This document shows, one piece after another, positions 16,111 through 24,858 of a stretch of DNA of 64,000 nt (within the stretch, counting starts at the first letter, position 1; every line of letters begins with the position of its first letter). The notes under the pieces were generated by a model, which saw only the letters and a program-made list of their open reading frames with translations, was not told the DNA's origin and did not search any database. This stretch comes from Pseudodesulfovibrio sp. Its GTDB lineage: Bacteria; Desulfobacterota; Desulfovibrionia; Desulfovibrionales; Desulfovibrionaceae. Location: the NCBI GenBank assembly GCA_016342345.1, contig JAEINO010000017.1, forward strand, positions 1 to 64,000. The letters are read 5' to 3'. The translations under genes were made by a program, and so were the position numbers.

Positions 16111-17094
16111 ATGAAAAAAGTCATCTTCAAGTCCGTCCCCTTTGACAAGGAAATGCTCACCCTGGCTCTTGAGTCTGGCGTTGATGCAGTCATGGTAGAA
16201 AAGGAACATGTCAAGTCGGTCCAGGCTCTTGGACGTGTCACGGTCATCACTCCGCAAGACATGCCTGTGGTCGAACTGACAAAAAAGACAGACGAAGACG
16301 TTGCCATCGCCGGGATCAAAAAAGGACAGAACGTGGTCCTCAAAAAGGGATGGGAAATCATTCCCGTGGAAAACATCCTGGCTCAGGTGGACACATTGGC
16401 CCTTGAGTGCGAAAATCTGGACCGCGCCGTACTGGCCGCTGGCATCCTTGAACGCGGCTGCGACACCGTTGTCGTGCTGCCCGAAGGAGCTCTCGACCTG
16501 AAACAGATCGTCTCAGAACTCAAACTTTCACAGGGAACCATGGATCTTCAAGTCGCCACTGTCACCGCCATCGACTCCGCCGGACTGGGCCATCGTGTCT
16601 GCGTGGACACCATTTCCATGCTCAAGAAAGGCCAGGGCATGCTCATCGGCAACTCCAGCGCTTTCTCATTTCTGGTTCATGCCGAAACCGAATCCAATCC
16701 ATATGTGGCAGCACGGCCGTTCCGCATCAATGCCGGAGCTGTTCATGCCTATGCCCAGATGCCCGGCGACAAGACCAATTATCTGGAAGAACTCGGTGCA
16801 GGGTCCGACGTACTCATCGTCGGAGCTGACGGCGCAACCTCCATTGCAACCGTTGGCCGAGTCAAGGTCGAGGTCCGCCCCATGCTGCTCATCAAGGCAG
16901 AGGTCAAGACCAAGGATGGTGTCAAAGAAGGCCAGGTTTTCCTGCAAAATGCCGAGACCATTCGCGTGGTAACGGACAAGGGTGAACCCGTGTCAGTCGT
17001 CACCCTCAGGGAAGGCGACAAGATACTCGTCAAGACCGACGAAGCAGGCCGACATTTCGGCATGCGCATCAAAGAAGAAATCACCGAAGGCTGA
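16111..17094 (+). CDS. 3-dehydroquinate synthase II (AroB')
   Basis: Oxidatively deaminates and cyclises ADH to 3-dehydroquinate. 327 aa, the length of the archaeal family. Typical segments are VVLPEGALDLKQIV, CVDTISMLKKGQGMLIGNSS, RPFRINAGAVHAYAQMPGDK and the C-terminal GVKEGQVFLQNAETIRVV. It is unrelated to classical AroB. Separated by 18 bp from ADH synthase, its pathway partner, and overlapping or abutting pheA. Later shikimate genes (aroC, D, E, K) are not in the window. Confidence 0.95.
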   Translation: MKKVIFKSVPFDKEMLTLALESGVDAVMVEKEHVKSVQALGRVTVITPQDMPVVELTKKTDEDVAIAGIKKGQNVVLKKGWEIIPVENILAQVDTLALECENLDRAVLAAGILERGCDTVVVLPEGALDLKQIVSELKLSQGTMDLQVATVTAIDSAGLGHRVCVDTISMLKKGQGMLIGNSSAFSFLVHAETESNPYVAARPFRINAGAVHAYAQMPGDKTNYLEELGAGSDVLIVGADGATSIATVGRVKVEVRPMLLIKAEVKTKDGVKEGQVFLQNAETIRVVTDKGEPVSVVTLREGDKILVKTDEAGRHFGMRIKEEITEG

Positions 17095-17105
17095 TGGAGA
17101 AAATC

Positions 17106-18200
17106 ATGGCTGACAAAAACGACATTCCCGATCTGACCGAACTTCGCGTCAAGATTGATGAACTGGACAGCCAGATTGTCGACCTGCTCAACGAGCGGGC
17201 CAAAGTGAGCCTTGGCGTGGGTCGGTACAAGGCAGCCAACGACGAACCCATCTACAAGCCCTTCCGCGAACAGGAAGTCCTGAACAAAATCGCGGACTCC
17301 AGCCCCGGCCCCATGCCGGACAAGCACCTGCGGACAATATATCGCGAAATCATGAGTTCCTCGCGCCACCTGCAACGCCCGGAACGCGTGGTCTACCTCG
17401 GCCCGGAAGGCACATTTTCCTATTTCGCGGCCATCGAGCACATGGGCAGCACAGCCTCCCTCACCCCAAAAGCAAATTTCGAGGAAATATTTCGGGCTGT
17501 GGCAGAAGAAGGTGCCGAACTGGGCGTTATTCCGCTGGAAAACTCCATTGAGGGAACTGTTGGTCAGGTGGTGGATCTGTTCATGAAGTACAAGGTCTTC
17601 ATTCAGGCCGAAGTCTTCAGCCACATCAGCCACAACCTCATGTCCAAGGCCGACTCGCTCAAGGATGTGAAGGTAGTTTACTCCCATCCGCAGCCACTCG
17701 GCCAATGCCGGGAATGGCTCAGAAACCACCTGCACAATGTGCCGACCATACCCATGGAATCAACTGCGGAAGCGGCTGAACTGGTTGCAGGAAAAACAGA
17801 CGCCGCCGTTATCGGACACATCAAGCTGGCAGACATGCACGGCATGAACGTCCTGCAACAAGCCATTGAGGACATGCCGGACAACTGGACCCGTTTCCTG
17901 ATCATCGGAGCGGCCCCTTCCCGTGAGGACCGACGGGACAAGACAAGCATCCTGTTCACGCTCCCGGACAAGCCCGGCGCACTGGCACGGGTGCTCACCA
18001 CCCTGGCTCATCAGGGCATCAACATGACCAAGCTGGAATCACGCCCCTTTCGTGGAGAAAAATGGAAATACATGTTTTTCACTGACCTCGAATGCGACCT
18101 GACCAGCAAACAGCATGAAGAAGTGCTCGAAGATATCAGACAACAATGCCACACATTAAGAGTACTGGGCACCTATCCCACGCAGGAGGAAAGACAATGA
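17106..18200 (+). CDS. pheA: Bifunctional chorismate mutase / prephenate dehydratase PheA
   Basis: Converts chorismate to prephenate and then to phenylpyruvate for phenylalanine synthesis. About 364 aa from the ATG at 17106, which has GGAG six bases upstream; an ATG at 17094 overlaps the previous stop. Chorismate mutase occupies residues about 1-85 (LRVKIDELDSQIVDLLNERA). The dehydratase follows (VYLGPEGTFSYFAA, PLENSIEGTVGQ, and the catalytic NWTRFLII). The C-terminal ACT domain contains GALARVL and ESRP, the Phe-binding feedback motifs. Its stop overlaps the aroA start by 4 bp. Confidence 0.96.
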   Translation: MADKNDIPDLTELRVKIDELDSQIVDLLNERAKVSLGVGRYKAANDEPIYKPFREQEVLNKIADSSPGPMPDKHLRTIYREIMSSSRHLQRPERVVYLGPEGTFSYFAAIEHMGSTASLTPKANFEEIFRAVAEEGAELGVIPLENSIEGTVGQVVDLFMKYKVFIQAEVFSHISHNLMSKADSLKDVKVVYSHPQPLGQCREWLRNHLHNVPTIPMESTAEAAELVAGKTDAAVIGHIKLADMHGMNVLQQAIEDMPDNWTRFLIIGAAPSREDRRDKTSILFTLPDKPGALARVLTTLAHQGINMTKLESRPFRGEKWKYMFFTDLECDLTSKQHEEVLEDIRQQCHTLRVLGTYPTQEERQ

Positions 18201-19537
18201 ACAGGGAACCGATCATAATCAATGCACCCGCGTCCAAATCGCTCTCGCACCGTACCCTTATCGCCGCAGCCCTTGCCAACGGCGTGTCCGAAATTTCAGG
18301 GGCTCTGGACAGCGACGACATCACCCGCACCCGGCGATGCCTAGCCGCCTGTGGTGCAAGCATAAACGAGAAAGAGTCCATGCTCATCGTCACGGGCATG
18401 GAAGCTGGTCCCAGGGGTGGCAATGCCGATGGCAAGCACAAGGACCAAAAACCAGCAGAACTTTTCATGCACGAATCCGGCACCACCTGCAGACTGATGA
18501 CTGCCGTGGCAGCAGCGGGACACGGAACATTCAAGGTTCATGGCGCACCTCGCATGCACGAACGCCCCATGGCCGAACTGGTGACGGCTCTCGGCAAACT
18601 CGGCTCCAAATTTGCCTACGACAATAAAAAGGGATTCCTCCCCTTTGTCATGACCAGCAAGGGATATACCGGAAAAAAGGTAGACATAACCCTTGAGGAA
18701 AGCAGCCAATATCTTTCCGGCCTGCTTCTGGGAGCCCCCCTGGCAGACCATGAAACCATCATATCCGTCACTGGCAAGAAAGCCGTGTCCTGGCCCTATG
18801 TGGCCCTGACCTTGCGGATCATGGAAGATTTCAAGGCCGGCTTCGAAGTGGAGATCAAAAAAGGCAAAAAATGGCAGGCTGTTCCCTGGCGTTCGGTCAA
18901 GAATGCAACGCCCGGCGAAATCCGGTTCATCGTCCAGCCAACCAGCTACGAACCGACAAACTACCGTGTGGAAGGTGACTGGTCCAATGCCAGTTATTTC
19001 CTGGCCGCCGGAGCCGTTGGCAGAAACCCGGTGCTCATCAAGGGACTGGCAGCCGACTCACTTCAAGGCGACCGGGCCATCATGGATATTCTGAGCCAGA
19101 TGGGTGCCTCCATCAAGGTGAACTTCGATGGCATTCTCGTGGAACCAAGCCGACTGCGAGGCATCAAGGTGGACATGGGCCGCTGCCCGGACTTGGTGCC
19201 AACCGTGGCCGCAGCCGCAGCCTTTGCCGCGACTCCGACCACCATCACGAACGTGGCTCATCTGCGCATCAAGGAAACCGACAGGCTTCAGGCCTGCGCC
19301 ACGGAAGTGGCCCGCACCCAATGCGGAACAGAAATCGTCGAGGATAGCCTTATCATCCGCCCGAGCAGGCTTCCAAAGGGACGTACCATAGAATTCACCA
19401 CCTATGGAGATCACCGCATGGCCATGTCCATGTCCCTGTTCGAACTGGCCGGACTTGATGTCTCCTTTGACAACCCGACCTGCGTGGAAAAATCCTTCCC
19501 AAATTTCTGGGATGAATGGAAAAAGATCATCAAATAA
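18197..19537 (+). CDS. aroA: 3-phosphoshikimate 1-carboxyvinyltransferase (EPSP synthase) AroA
   Basis: Transfers enolpyruvate from PEP to shikimate-3-phosphate. 446 aa from the ATG at 18197, preceded by AGGAGG and overlapping the pheA stop (ATGA). Signatures: APASKSLSHRTLIAAALANG near the N-terminus, ESGTTCRLMTAVAA (the GTxxR loop), RMHERPM and the C-terminal LRIKETDRLQA plus YGDHRMAMS. A Lys-rich insert about 68-80 residues in is somewhat unusual. Member of the aro-trp operon. Confidence 0.96.
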   Translation: MNREPIIINAPASKSLSHRTLIAAALANGVSEISGALDSDDITRTRRCLAACGASINEKESMLIVTGMEAGPRGGNADGKHKDQKPAELFMHESGTTCRLMTAVAAAGHGTFKVHGAPRMHERPMAELVTALGKLGSKFAYDNKKGFLPFVMTSKGYTGKKVDITLEESSQYLSGLLLGAPLADHETIISVTGKKAVSWPYVALTLRIMEDFKAGFEVEIKKGKKWQAVPWRSVKNATPGEIRFIVQPTSYEPTNYRVEGDWSNASYFLAAGAVGRNPVLIKGLAADSLQGDRAIMDILSQMGASIKVNFDGILVEPSRLRGIKVDMGRCPDLVPTVAAAAAFAATPTTITNVAHLRIKETDRLQACATEVARTQCGTEIVEDSLIIRPSRLPKGRTIEFTTYGDHRMAMSMSLFELAGLDVSFDNPTCVEKSFPNFWDEWKKIIK

Positions 19538-19570
19538 CCTGACCAACCCACAACAGACAAGAATAGTATC

Positions 19571-20341
19571 ATGAGTGTTTCAGGCATAAACAAAATCGCC
19601 ATCGTGGGCGCAAGTGGCCAGATGGGAAGTCTTTTCTGCAAGGACTTCCGCAATCAGGGCTGTTTGGTCGCGGAATTGAATCGTCCCCTGACCGACGATG
19701 CCATCAGCGATGCCCTGGATGATTGCGACATGCTCCTGCTGAGCGTGCCCGTGACCAGCATGGACGGTGTGCTGGACCTCATGCTGCCACACCTGAAGCC
19801 CTCGACAATTCTCTGCGATGTCGGGTCGGTCAAAATGCTTCCCATGAAGTCCATGCTCGACAGACACGATGGTCCGGTCGTGGGAACCCACCCGCTGTTC
19901 GGCCCGGTGCTGCCGGAAGGATTCACTCCGCGAGTCGCCATCGTGCCGGGTCGCAAGACCGATGAACACGCTGCAAAAAAAATCAGCGCGCTGATGGAAT
20001 CATGCGGGTATGCCTGTTTCAACTCCACAGCCGAAGAACACGACAAGGCCATGGCCGTCATTCAGGGTCTCAACTTCACGTCCACTGTGGCTTTTCTGTC
20101 TGTAGCGAGAGACGTTGATTCCATTGAAAATTTCGTCACGCCATCCTTTCGGCGCAGACTTGATTCCGCACGCAAAATGCTCACTCAGGACACCGAACTT
20201 TTCGAGGTCATCTCCGAGGCAAACCCGTTTTTGCAGGAGACCAACCGCAAATTCATGTCCTACCTGAGCCTGGCCGCTGGCGGCGATCTCGACCTGCTTG
20301 CTGACCGGACTCTTTGGTGGTGGCGTAACGATTCATATTAA
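19571..20341 (+). CDS. tyrA: Prephenate dehydrogenase TyrA, whose 3' end doubles as trp leader
   Basis: NAD(P)-dependent oxidation of prephenate to 4-hydroxyphenylpyruvate for tyrosine. 256 aa. Rossmann motif KIAIVGASGQMGSLF at the N-terminus, VGTHPLFGP (catalytic histidine) near residue 100 and VIQGLNFTSTVAFL in the helical domain. No ACT or chorismate mutase domain. The last residues are RTLWWWRNDSY: three tandem Trp codons (20315-20323) six codons from the stop. The stop (20339-20341) is immediately followed by the antiterminator arm of the trp attenuator, so the gene end likely serves as a leader peptide for trpE. Confidence 0.94.
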   Translation: MSVSGINKIAIVGASGQMGSLFCKDFRNQGCLVAELNRPLTDDAISDALDDCDMLLLSVPVTSMDGVLDLMLPHLKPSTILCDVGSVKMLPMKSMLDRHDGPVVGTHPLFGPVLPEGFTPRVAIVPGRKTDEHAAKKISALMESCGYACFNSTAEEHDKAMAVIQGLNFTSTVAFLSVARDVDSIENFVTPSFRRRLDSARKMLTQDTELFEVISEANPFLQETNRKFMSYLSLAAGGDLDLLADRTLWWWRNDSY

Positions 20342-20424
20342 GGGGTGCGGCTTTTTTGCCGGACGCACGGATTACGTATTGTAACCGAGGCCGCACCCAT
20401 CAAGGGCGCGGCCTCATTTTTTTT
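20315..20424 (+). promoter_or_regulatory. Tryptophan attenuator using the tyrA 3' end as leader peptide
   Basis: Trp codons TGG TGG TGG at 20315-20323, tyrA stop at 20339-20341. Segment 2 (20343-20351) pairs perfectly over 9 bp with segment 3 (20390-20398) as antiterminator. Segment 3 (20387-20398) pairs instead with segment 4 (20404-20415) as terminator. A small hairpin (20368-20375 with 20381-20387) lies between, and segment 2 also has a shorter local partner at 20358-20368 (possible pause hairpin). A ribosome at the tyrA stop would cover segment 2 and favour termination. One stalled at the Trp codons leaves it free. Structures read by eye. Confidence 0.82.
20387..20424 (+). terminator. Intrinsic terminator of the trp attenuator upstream of trpE
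   Basis: An 8-bp perfect stem (20387-20394 with 20408-20415) extended by three C-G pairs (20396-20398 with 20404-20406) across one mismatch, a 5-nt loop, then eight T (20417-20424). It lies between tyrA and trpE in the same direction, so it reduces only trp transcription. Confidence 0.92.
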
Positions 20425-20438
20425 AAGGAAAGAGGAAC

Positions 20439-21899
20439 ATGATGAAAAAAATCACACTGACACAGCACGGGAAATGGCTTCCGGCTGACGTCCAGACGAC
20501 CATCAGTCTCTATATGGGGCTGGTGGGGGATCAGCCCGGAATCCTGCTCGAATCCGCGGAAGTGGACGGACGACTGGGCCGCTACAGCCTCATAGCCTGG
20601 GATTACCGTCTCATGCTCCACCCGGTGGATGGCAAGCTCGTTGTCGAGACCTCGGACGATCGACTTGCCTCCCTAAAAGAACTTGAAGGGATGCTCTATC
20701 TTGACGGCGTGAGAAAAGCCGTGGAAACACTCAACATCGTCCAGAAATCCGAAGGAGGCAACAGCCGTGACGGCCTTCCCGGTCTGACACGCGGACTGTA
20801 CGGCTATTTCGGATATGGCGTTGCAGGCATGTTCGAACGAAAACTCACCAAGATCTGCAAGCCCGCCGATGCCGAAGCGTGTCTTGTCCTGCCGGGCCAA
20901 ATCGTCCTGTTCGACCACCTGCGCCACTCCTGCTGCTACCTCAGCCTGGACAAGGGCGCAACACCCAAGCCAGCCCCTCTGGGATGGGGTGCCGACCTGA
21001 CCGCCCCGGAAGCCGGAACACCCACGGTCCACCCTGGAAAAGAGGAATACATGGCCGGGGTGGAGCGGTGCAAGGAACTGATAGCCGAGGGCGAATGCAT
21101 CCAGGTGGTGCTCTCCACCCGGTTCACGGTTCCGGTACCAGACGACCCATTCCGCATCTATCGACGCCTGAGGCAGGCCAACCCATCGCCATTCATGTTC
21201 TACATGAAATTCCCGAACTGTTCGTCCATGGGCAAAACCTGCGGCACCACACTACTCGGTTCCTCACCGGAAATGATGGTCCGCAGCACTAACGGACAAT
21301 TGGAGGTCCGACCCATTGCCGGTACCCGTTGGAGAGGCGAAACCGAAAAGGAAGACATACGGCTTGAAAAGGAACTGCTGGCCGACCCCAAGGAACGAGC
21401 CGAACACGTCATGCTCGTTGACCTGGGCCGCAACGACCTGGGCCGCATTTCAAAACCCGGCACTGTCACCGTCGAAAAATTCATGAATGTCGAAAGATTC
21501 TCCCACGTCATGCACCTCACATCCTATGTTGAAGGCGAGTTGAAAAACGGACTGGACAGCGTGGATGTGCTCCAGGCCACATTCCCGGCTGGAACCCTTT
21601 CGGGCGCACCGAAAATCCGGGCCATGGAAATCATCGCGGAACTGGAACCACAGGATCGCGGACCGTATGGCGGCTGCATCGGTTGGATGGGACTGGACGA
21701 CGGCGTGATCAGCCTGGACACAGGCATCACCATCCGGTCCATGTGGGTTCGTGACGGCGTCTGCCACTGGCAGGCCGGAGCGGGGATCGTCTACGACTCC
21801 AACGCCGAATCCGAATGGAACGAGTGCCACAACAAGGCTCGCGTGCTCCTGGAAGTCATCACCGGAAAGGGAGGCACCGATGTTTTTGCTGATCGATAA
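20439..21899 (+). CDS. trpE: Anthranilate synthase component I TrpE
   Basis: Makes anthranilate from chorismate using ammonia from the TrpG subunit. 486 aa. The Trp feedback motif LLES is at residues 36-39. The C-terminal chorismate-binding core contains IQVVLSTRF, RPIAGTRWRG, LVDLGRNDLGRI, HLTSYVEG and FPAGTLSGAPKIRAMEII. AGAGGA at 20431-20436 precedes the tandem ATGs at 20439 and 20442. First gene after the trp attenuator; it overlaps trpG by 20 bp, which should couple translation of the two subunits. Confidence 0.97.
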   Translation: MMKKITLTQHGKWLPADVQTTISLYMGLVGDQPGILLESAEVDGRLGRYSLIAWDYRLMLHPVDGKLVVETSDDRLASLKELEGMLYLDGVRKAVETLNIVQKSEGGNSRDGLPGLTRGLYGYFGYGVAGMFERKLTKICKPADAEACLVLPGQIVLFDHLRHSCCYLSLDKGATPKPAPLGWGADLTAPEAGTPTVHPGKEEYMAGVERCKELIAEGECIQVVLSTRFTVPVPDDPFRIYRRLRQANPSPFMFYMKFPNCSSMGKTCGTTLLGSSPEMMVRSTNGQLEVRPIAGTRWRGETEKEDIRLEKELLADPKERAEHVMLVDLGRNDLGRISKPGTVTVEKFMNVERFSHVMHLTSYVEGELKNGLDSVDVLQATFPAGTLSGAPKIRAMEIIAELEPQDRGPYGGCIGWMGLDDGVISLDTGITIRSMWVRDGVCHWQAGAGIVYDSNAESEWNECHNKARVLLEVITGKGGTDVFADR

Positions 21900-22452
21900 T
21901 TTCGACTCATTCACCTTCAATCTGGTGCAGGCCTTCCAGCAGCTTGGAGCCGACCCGACCGTCATCCGTAACGACCGCGAGGAAATCCTGAGACTGGCCA
22001 CCAGTGGAAAGCTCGAACGCGTGTGTCTTTCCCCCGGCCCGAGCCACCCGGAAAACGCGGGCTTTTGCCTGGAATTCCTGGCCAGACTGCCCAAGGAAAT
22101 CCCGGTACTCGGCGTGTGTCTCGGTCATCAAACCCTGGGGCACTTCGCAGGCGCACCTGTTGAACGCGCCGAACGGATCATGCACGGCAAGACCTCCATG
22201 GTCCATCACCATGATGATGGAATCTTTGCAGGACTCCCCAACCCCTTTGAAGTCTGCCGCTACCATTCGCTGATCGTCCCGGCAGAAAAAGCGGCTGACA
22301 CCATCGAAGTGACCGCACAAACCAGTCGCGGTGAAGTCATGGGACTCAGGTACAAGGACCGCCCATGGTTCGGAGTCCAATTCCACCCGGAATCAATCCT
22401 GACCCCCAACGGACCGAAACTCTTACAGAACTTTCTGAACATAAAAGGATAA
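21880..22452 (+). CDS. trpG: Anthranilate synthase glutaminase subunit TrpG
   Basis: Class I glutamine amidotransferase that supplies ammonia to TrpE. 190 aa from the ATG at 21880, which has GGAGG just upstream. LLIDNFDSFTFNLVQAFQQL is the canonical N-terminus, the nucleophile Cys is in VLGVCLGHQTLGH, and the His-Glu pair is in GVQFHPESILTP. Not fused to trpD, unlike the enteric arrangement. Overlaps trpE by 20 bp. Confidence 0.97.
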   Translation: MFLLIDNFDSFTFNLVQAFQQLGADPTVIRNDREEILRLATSGKLERVCLSPGPSHPENAGFCLEFLARLPKEIPVLGVCLGHQTLGHFAGAPVERAERIMHGKTSMVHHHDDGIFAGLPNPFEVCRYHSLIVPAEKAADTIEVTAQTSRGEVMGLRYKDRPWFGVQFHPESILTPNGPKLLQNFLNIKG

Positions 22453-22456
22453 GATC

Positions 22457-23470
22457 ATGACCATTACAGTCTCGGAAGTCCTGGAACTTCTGGCCCAGAG
22501 AAAACCCCTGAACGACGCCCAGGCCGACTTCATGTTCACCGAACTCATGGACGGCAATCTGACCGATGCCCAGACCGGTGCCTTCTTCATGGGCCTTCGC
22601 GCCAAAGGTGAAGACTCCACGGACCTGGCTGCAGGCGTCCGCGCCGGGCTGGCCCATGCACTCAAAATACCCGGCTTTGACGGCACACGCCCGGAGCCGG
22701 TGATCGATACCTGTGGCACAGGCGGTGACGGTCAGTGCAGTTTCAACAACTCAACCGCGGTTTCCCTGTTTCTGGCCGATATGGGATATACTGTCGCCAA
22801 ACACGGCAACCGCGCCCTGTCGTCCTCCTGCGGCTCGGCTGATGCGCTGGAAGCCCTGGGCGTTCCTCTGGAACAAACACCGGAAGAGGCCGCAGCAGGA
22901 CTTACCAAGTACAACTTCGCCTTCCTGTTCGCGCCCGCATATCACCCGGCATTCAAACATGTCATGCCCGTGCGCCAGCAACTCGGCATCCGCACCCTGT
23001 TCAACTTCATGGGCCCGCTCCTGAACCCGGCCCGCCCCTCGCACCAACTGCTCGGCGTGGGCGCACCTGACAAACTGGAACTCATGGGCGAAACCCTGCT
23101 GCTGACCGGCGTACATCGTGCACTCATATTCTCGGGCGCGGACGGATTCGACGAACTGACCACCTGGGGCGTGAACCGAGGTCATCTCATCCATGACGGT
23201 GTCATGGAAAAAACCACGGTTATCCCGAATCAGCTCGGGTTCAAGGCCCATGATCCAAATGCTGTACGAGTGAATGGCAAGGACGATGCCGTATCCAAAC
23301 TAAAGGACATTCTGGCCGGGAAAGGCCCGGAAGCCATGATGGACATGGTGGCCCTGAATCTGGCAGGGTGCCTCCATCTTCTCGACAAAGGCACCATGCG
23401 CGAGTGCGCTGACATGGCCCGAGACATCGTGAATCAAGGACTACAAAAAGGAATCCCCTATGCTCAATAA
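22457..23470 (+). CDS. trpD: Anthranilate phosphoribosyltransferase TrpD
   Basis: Adds the phosphoribosyl group of PRPP to anthranilate. 337 aa. The PRPP loop is DTCGTGGDGQCSFNNST, the second site KHGNRALSSSCGSAD, and RTLFNFMGPLLNPA is the family signature. It begins 4 bp after trpG and overlaps trpC by 11 bp. Confidence 0.97.
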   Translation: MTITVSEVLELLAQRKPLNDAQADFMFTELMDGNLTDAQTGAFFMGLRAKGEDSTDLAAGVRAGLAHALKIPGFDGTRPEPVIDTCGTGGDGQCSFNNSTAVSLFLADMGYTVAKHGNRALSSSCGSADALEALGVPLEQTPEEAAAGLTKYNFAFLFAPAYHPAFKHVMPVRQQLGIRTLFNFMGPLLNPARPSHQLLGVGAPDKLELMGETLLLTGVHRALIFSGADGFDELTTWGVNRGHLIHDGVMEKTTVIPNQLGFKAHDPNAVRVNGKDDAVSKLKDILAGKGPEAMMDMVALNLAGCLHLLDKGTMRECADMARDIVNQGLQKGIPYAQ

Positions 23471-24230
23471 ATTCAGAGAAGCCAAACAACCCGAACTCGA
23501 AAGCCTCAGAAAGAACTTCATGGAAGGCCATGTTCCCGCCGTATATCACGGAGAACGTCCCTCTTTCGTGGATGCCATCAAGGCCAAGGGACCGGGAGCA
23601 ATCATCGCCGAATTCAAACCGGCCAGTCCGAGCAAGGGCATCCTGCGCGAGAACATCAACCCGCTGGATTTTGCGGACATGTATGCCGACAACGGTGCGG
23701 CAGCCATTTCCGTGCTCACCGAAGACAAATACTTCAAGGGCACCCCGGATTTCCTCTTCATGATGAAGGAACCCGGCGTGCCGCTGCTGCGCAAAGACTT
23801 CATATTCGATCCGCTACAGGTGGCCATGACCGCATCCAGCCCGGCCTCGGCCGTACTGCTCATTGCTCGTATGTCAGGGTCTGCGGCCGAATTGAAGCAA
23901 CTCGTTGACATTGCCCGCATGCCCGGCCTTGCACCGGTGGTCGAAATCTTTGACCAAGCCGATCTGGACATGGCCCGCGAAGCCGGAGCCGACATCATCC
24001 AAGTCAACAACCGCGACCTGAAGACTCTTGAAGTGAATCTCGACCAATCGAGAAAATTCATTCAGCAGAAGAAGGAAAACGAACTGTGGATATGCGCCAG
24101 CGGCATATCCGAACGGGCACAGGTCGAAGAGATGGCAAGCCTCGGGTTCGATGCCATTCTTGTCGGAACCTGCCTGATGCAGGCCGAAAACCCCGGCGAA
24201 AAACTGGCCGAATTGTCAGGAGCCAAGTAA
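23460..24230 (+). CDS. trpC: Indole-3-glycerol-phosphate synthase TrpC
   Basis: Ring closure of CdRP to indole-3-glycerol phosphate. 256 aa TIM barrel: AIIAEFKPASPSKG at the first catalytic strand, VLTEDKYFKGTPDFL, LLRKDFIFDPLQ, and IIQVNNRDLKTLEV near the C-terminus. A monofunctional enzyme, since trpF is a separate gene. Its stop is directly followed by the trpF ATG. Confidence 0.97.
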   Translation: MLNKFREAKQPELESLRKNFMEGHVPAVYHGERPSFVDAIKAKGPGAIIAEFKPASPSKGILRENINPLDFADMYADNGAAAISVLTEDKYFKGTPDFLFMMKEPGVPLLRKDFIFDPLQVAMTASSPASAVLLIARMSGSAAELKQLVDIARMPGLAPVVEIFDQADLDMAREAGADIIQVNNRDLKTLEVNLDQSRKFIQQKKENELWICASGISERAQVEEMASLGFDAILVGTCLMQAENPGEKLAELSGAK

Positions 24231-24857
24231 ATGCCACGGCCCCTGATCAAGGTGTGCGGCATGACCCGCATGGAAGATGTCAATCTCTGCATGAAGCTTG
24301 GCGTGGACCTTTTGGGATTCATTTTCCACCCATCCAGCCCGCGCAACGTGGCCCTGGATTTCGCAGCCTCGATCAAGACCGGAAAACTGACCAAAGTAGG
24401 CGTGTTCGTGAATCAATCCGCCTCCGAAATTATCGAAATCATGGATCAATGCGGGCTGCATGCAGCCCAGCTCCACGGAGGGCAGGACCTGGCCTTCTGC
24501 GAAACCATCGGCCCGGACCGGGTGATCAAGGTCTTATGGCCCGGCACCTACGCATCCGAAAGCTCCTTTCTCAGGGATATCGAAGACTACTCTGAAGTCT
24601 GCGGCCATTTCCTGTTCGATGCGGGCAAGACCGGCCATGGGGGAACAGGTCAATCTATTGATTTTGATATAATACAACATATTGAAATTCAAACACCTTG
24701 GTTTTTAGCGGGCGGAATCGGACCCCATAATATAGATGCTGCCATGGCTACAAATCCTCCTGGACTCGACATCAATTCAGGAGTGGAAAAAACGCCGGGC
24801 ATCAAGGACGAAAAAAAATTGCGAGAGGTTTTCGATCATCTCGCAAGGGTGACATAA
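24231..24857 (+). CDS. trpF: Phosphoribosylanthranilate isomerase TrpF
   Basis: Amadori rearrangement of PRA to CdRP. 208 aa. KVCGMTRMEDV holds the catalytic Cys, LLGFIFHPSSPRNV follows, FLFDAGKTGHGGTG carries the catalytic Asp, and LAGGIGPHNI and GLDINSGVEKTPGIKD form the phosphate site. The stretch 24650-24800 is more AT-rich than its surroundings but stays in frame. Starts immediately after the trpC stop and ends 1 bp before trpB. Confidence 0.96.
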   Translation: MPRPLIKVCGMTRMEDVNLCMKLGVDLLGFIFHPSSPRNVALDFAASIKTGKLTKVGVFVNQSASEIIEIMDQCGLHAAQLHGGQDLAFCETIGPDRVIKVLWPGTYASESSFLRDIEDYSEVCGHFLFDAGKTGHGGTGQSIDFDIIQHIEIQTPWFLAGGIGPHNIDAAMATNPPGLDINSGVEKTPGIKDEKKLREVFDHLARVT

Positions 24858-24858
24858 A

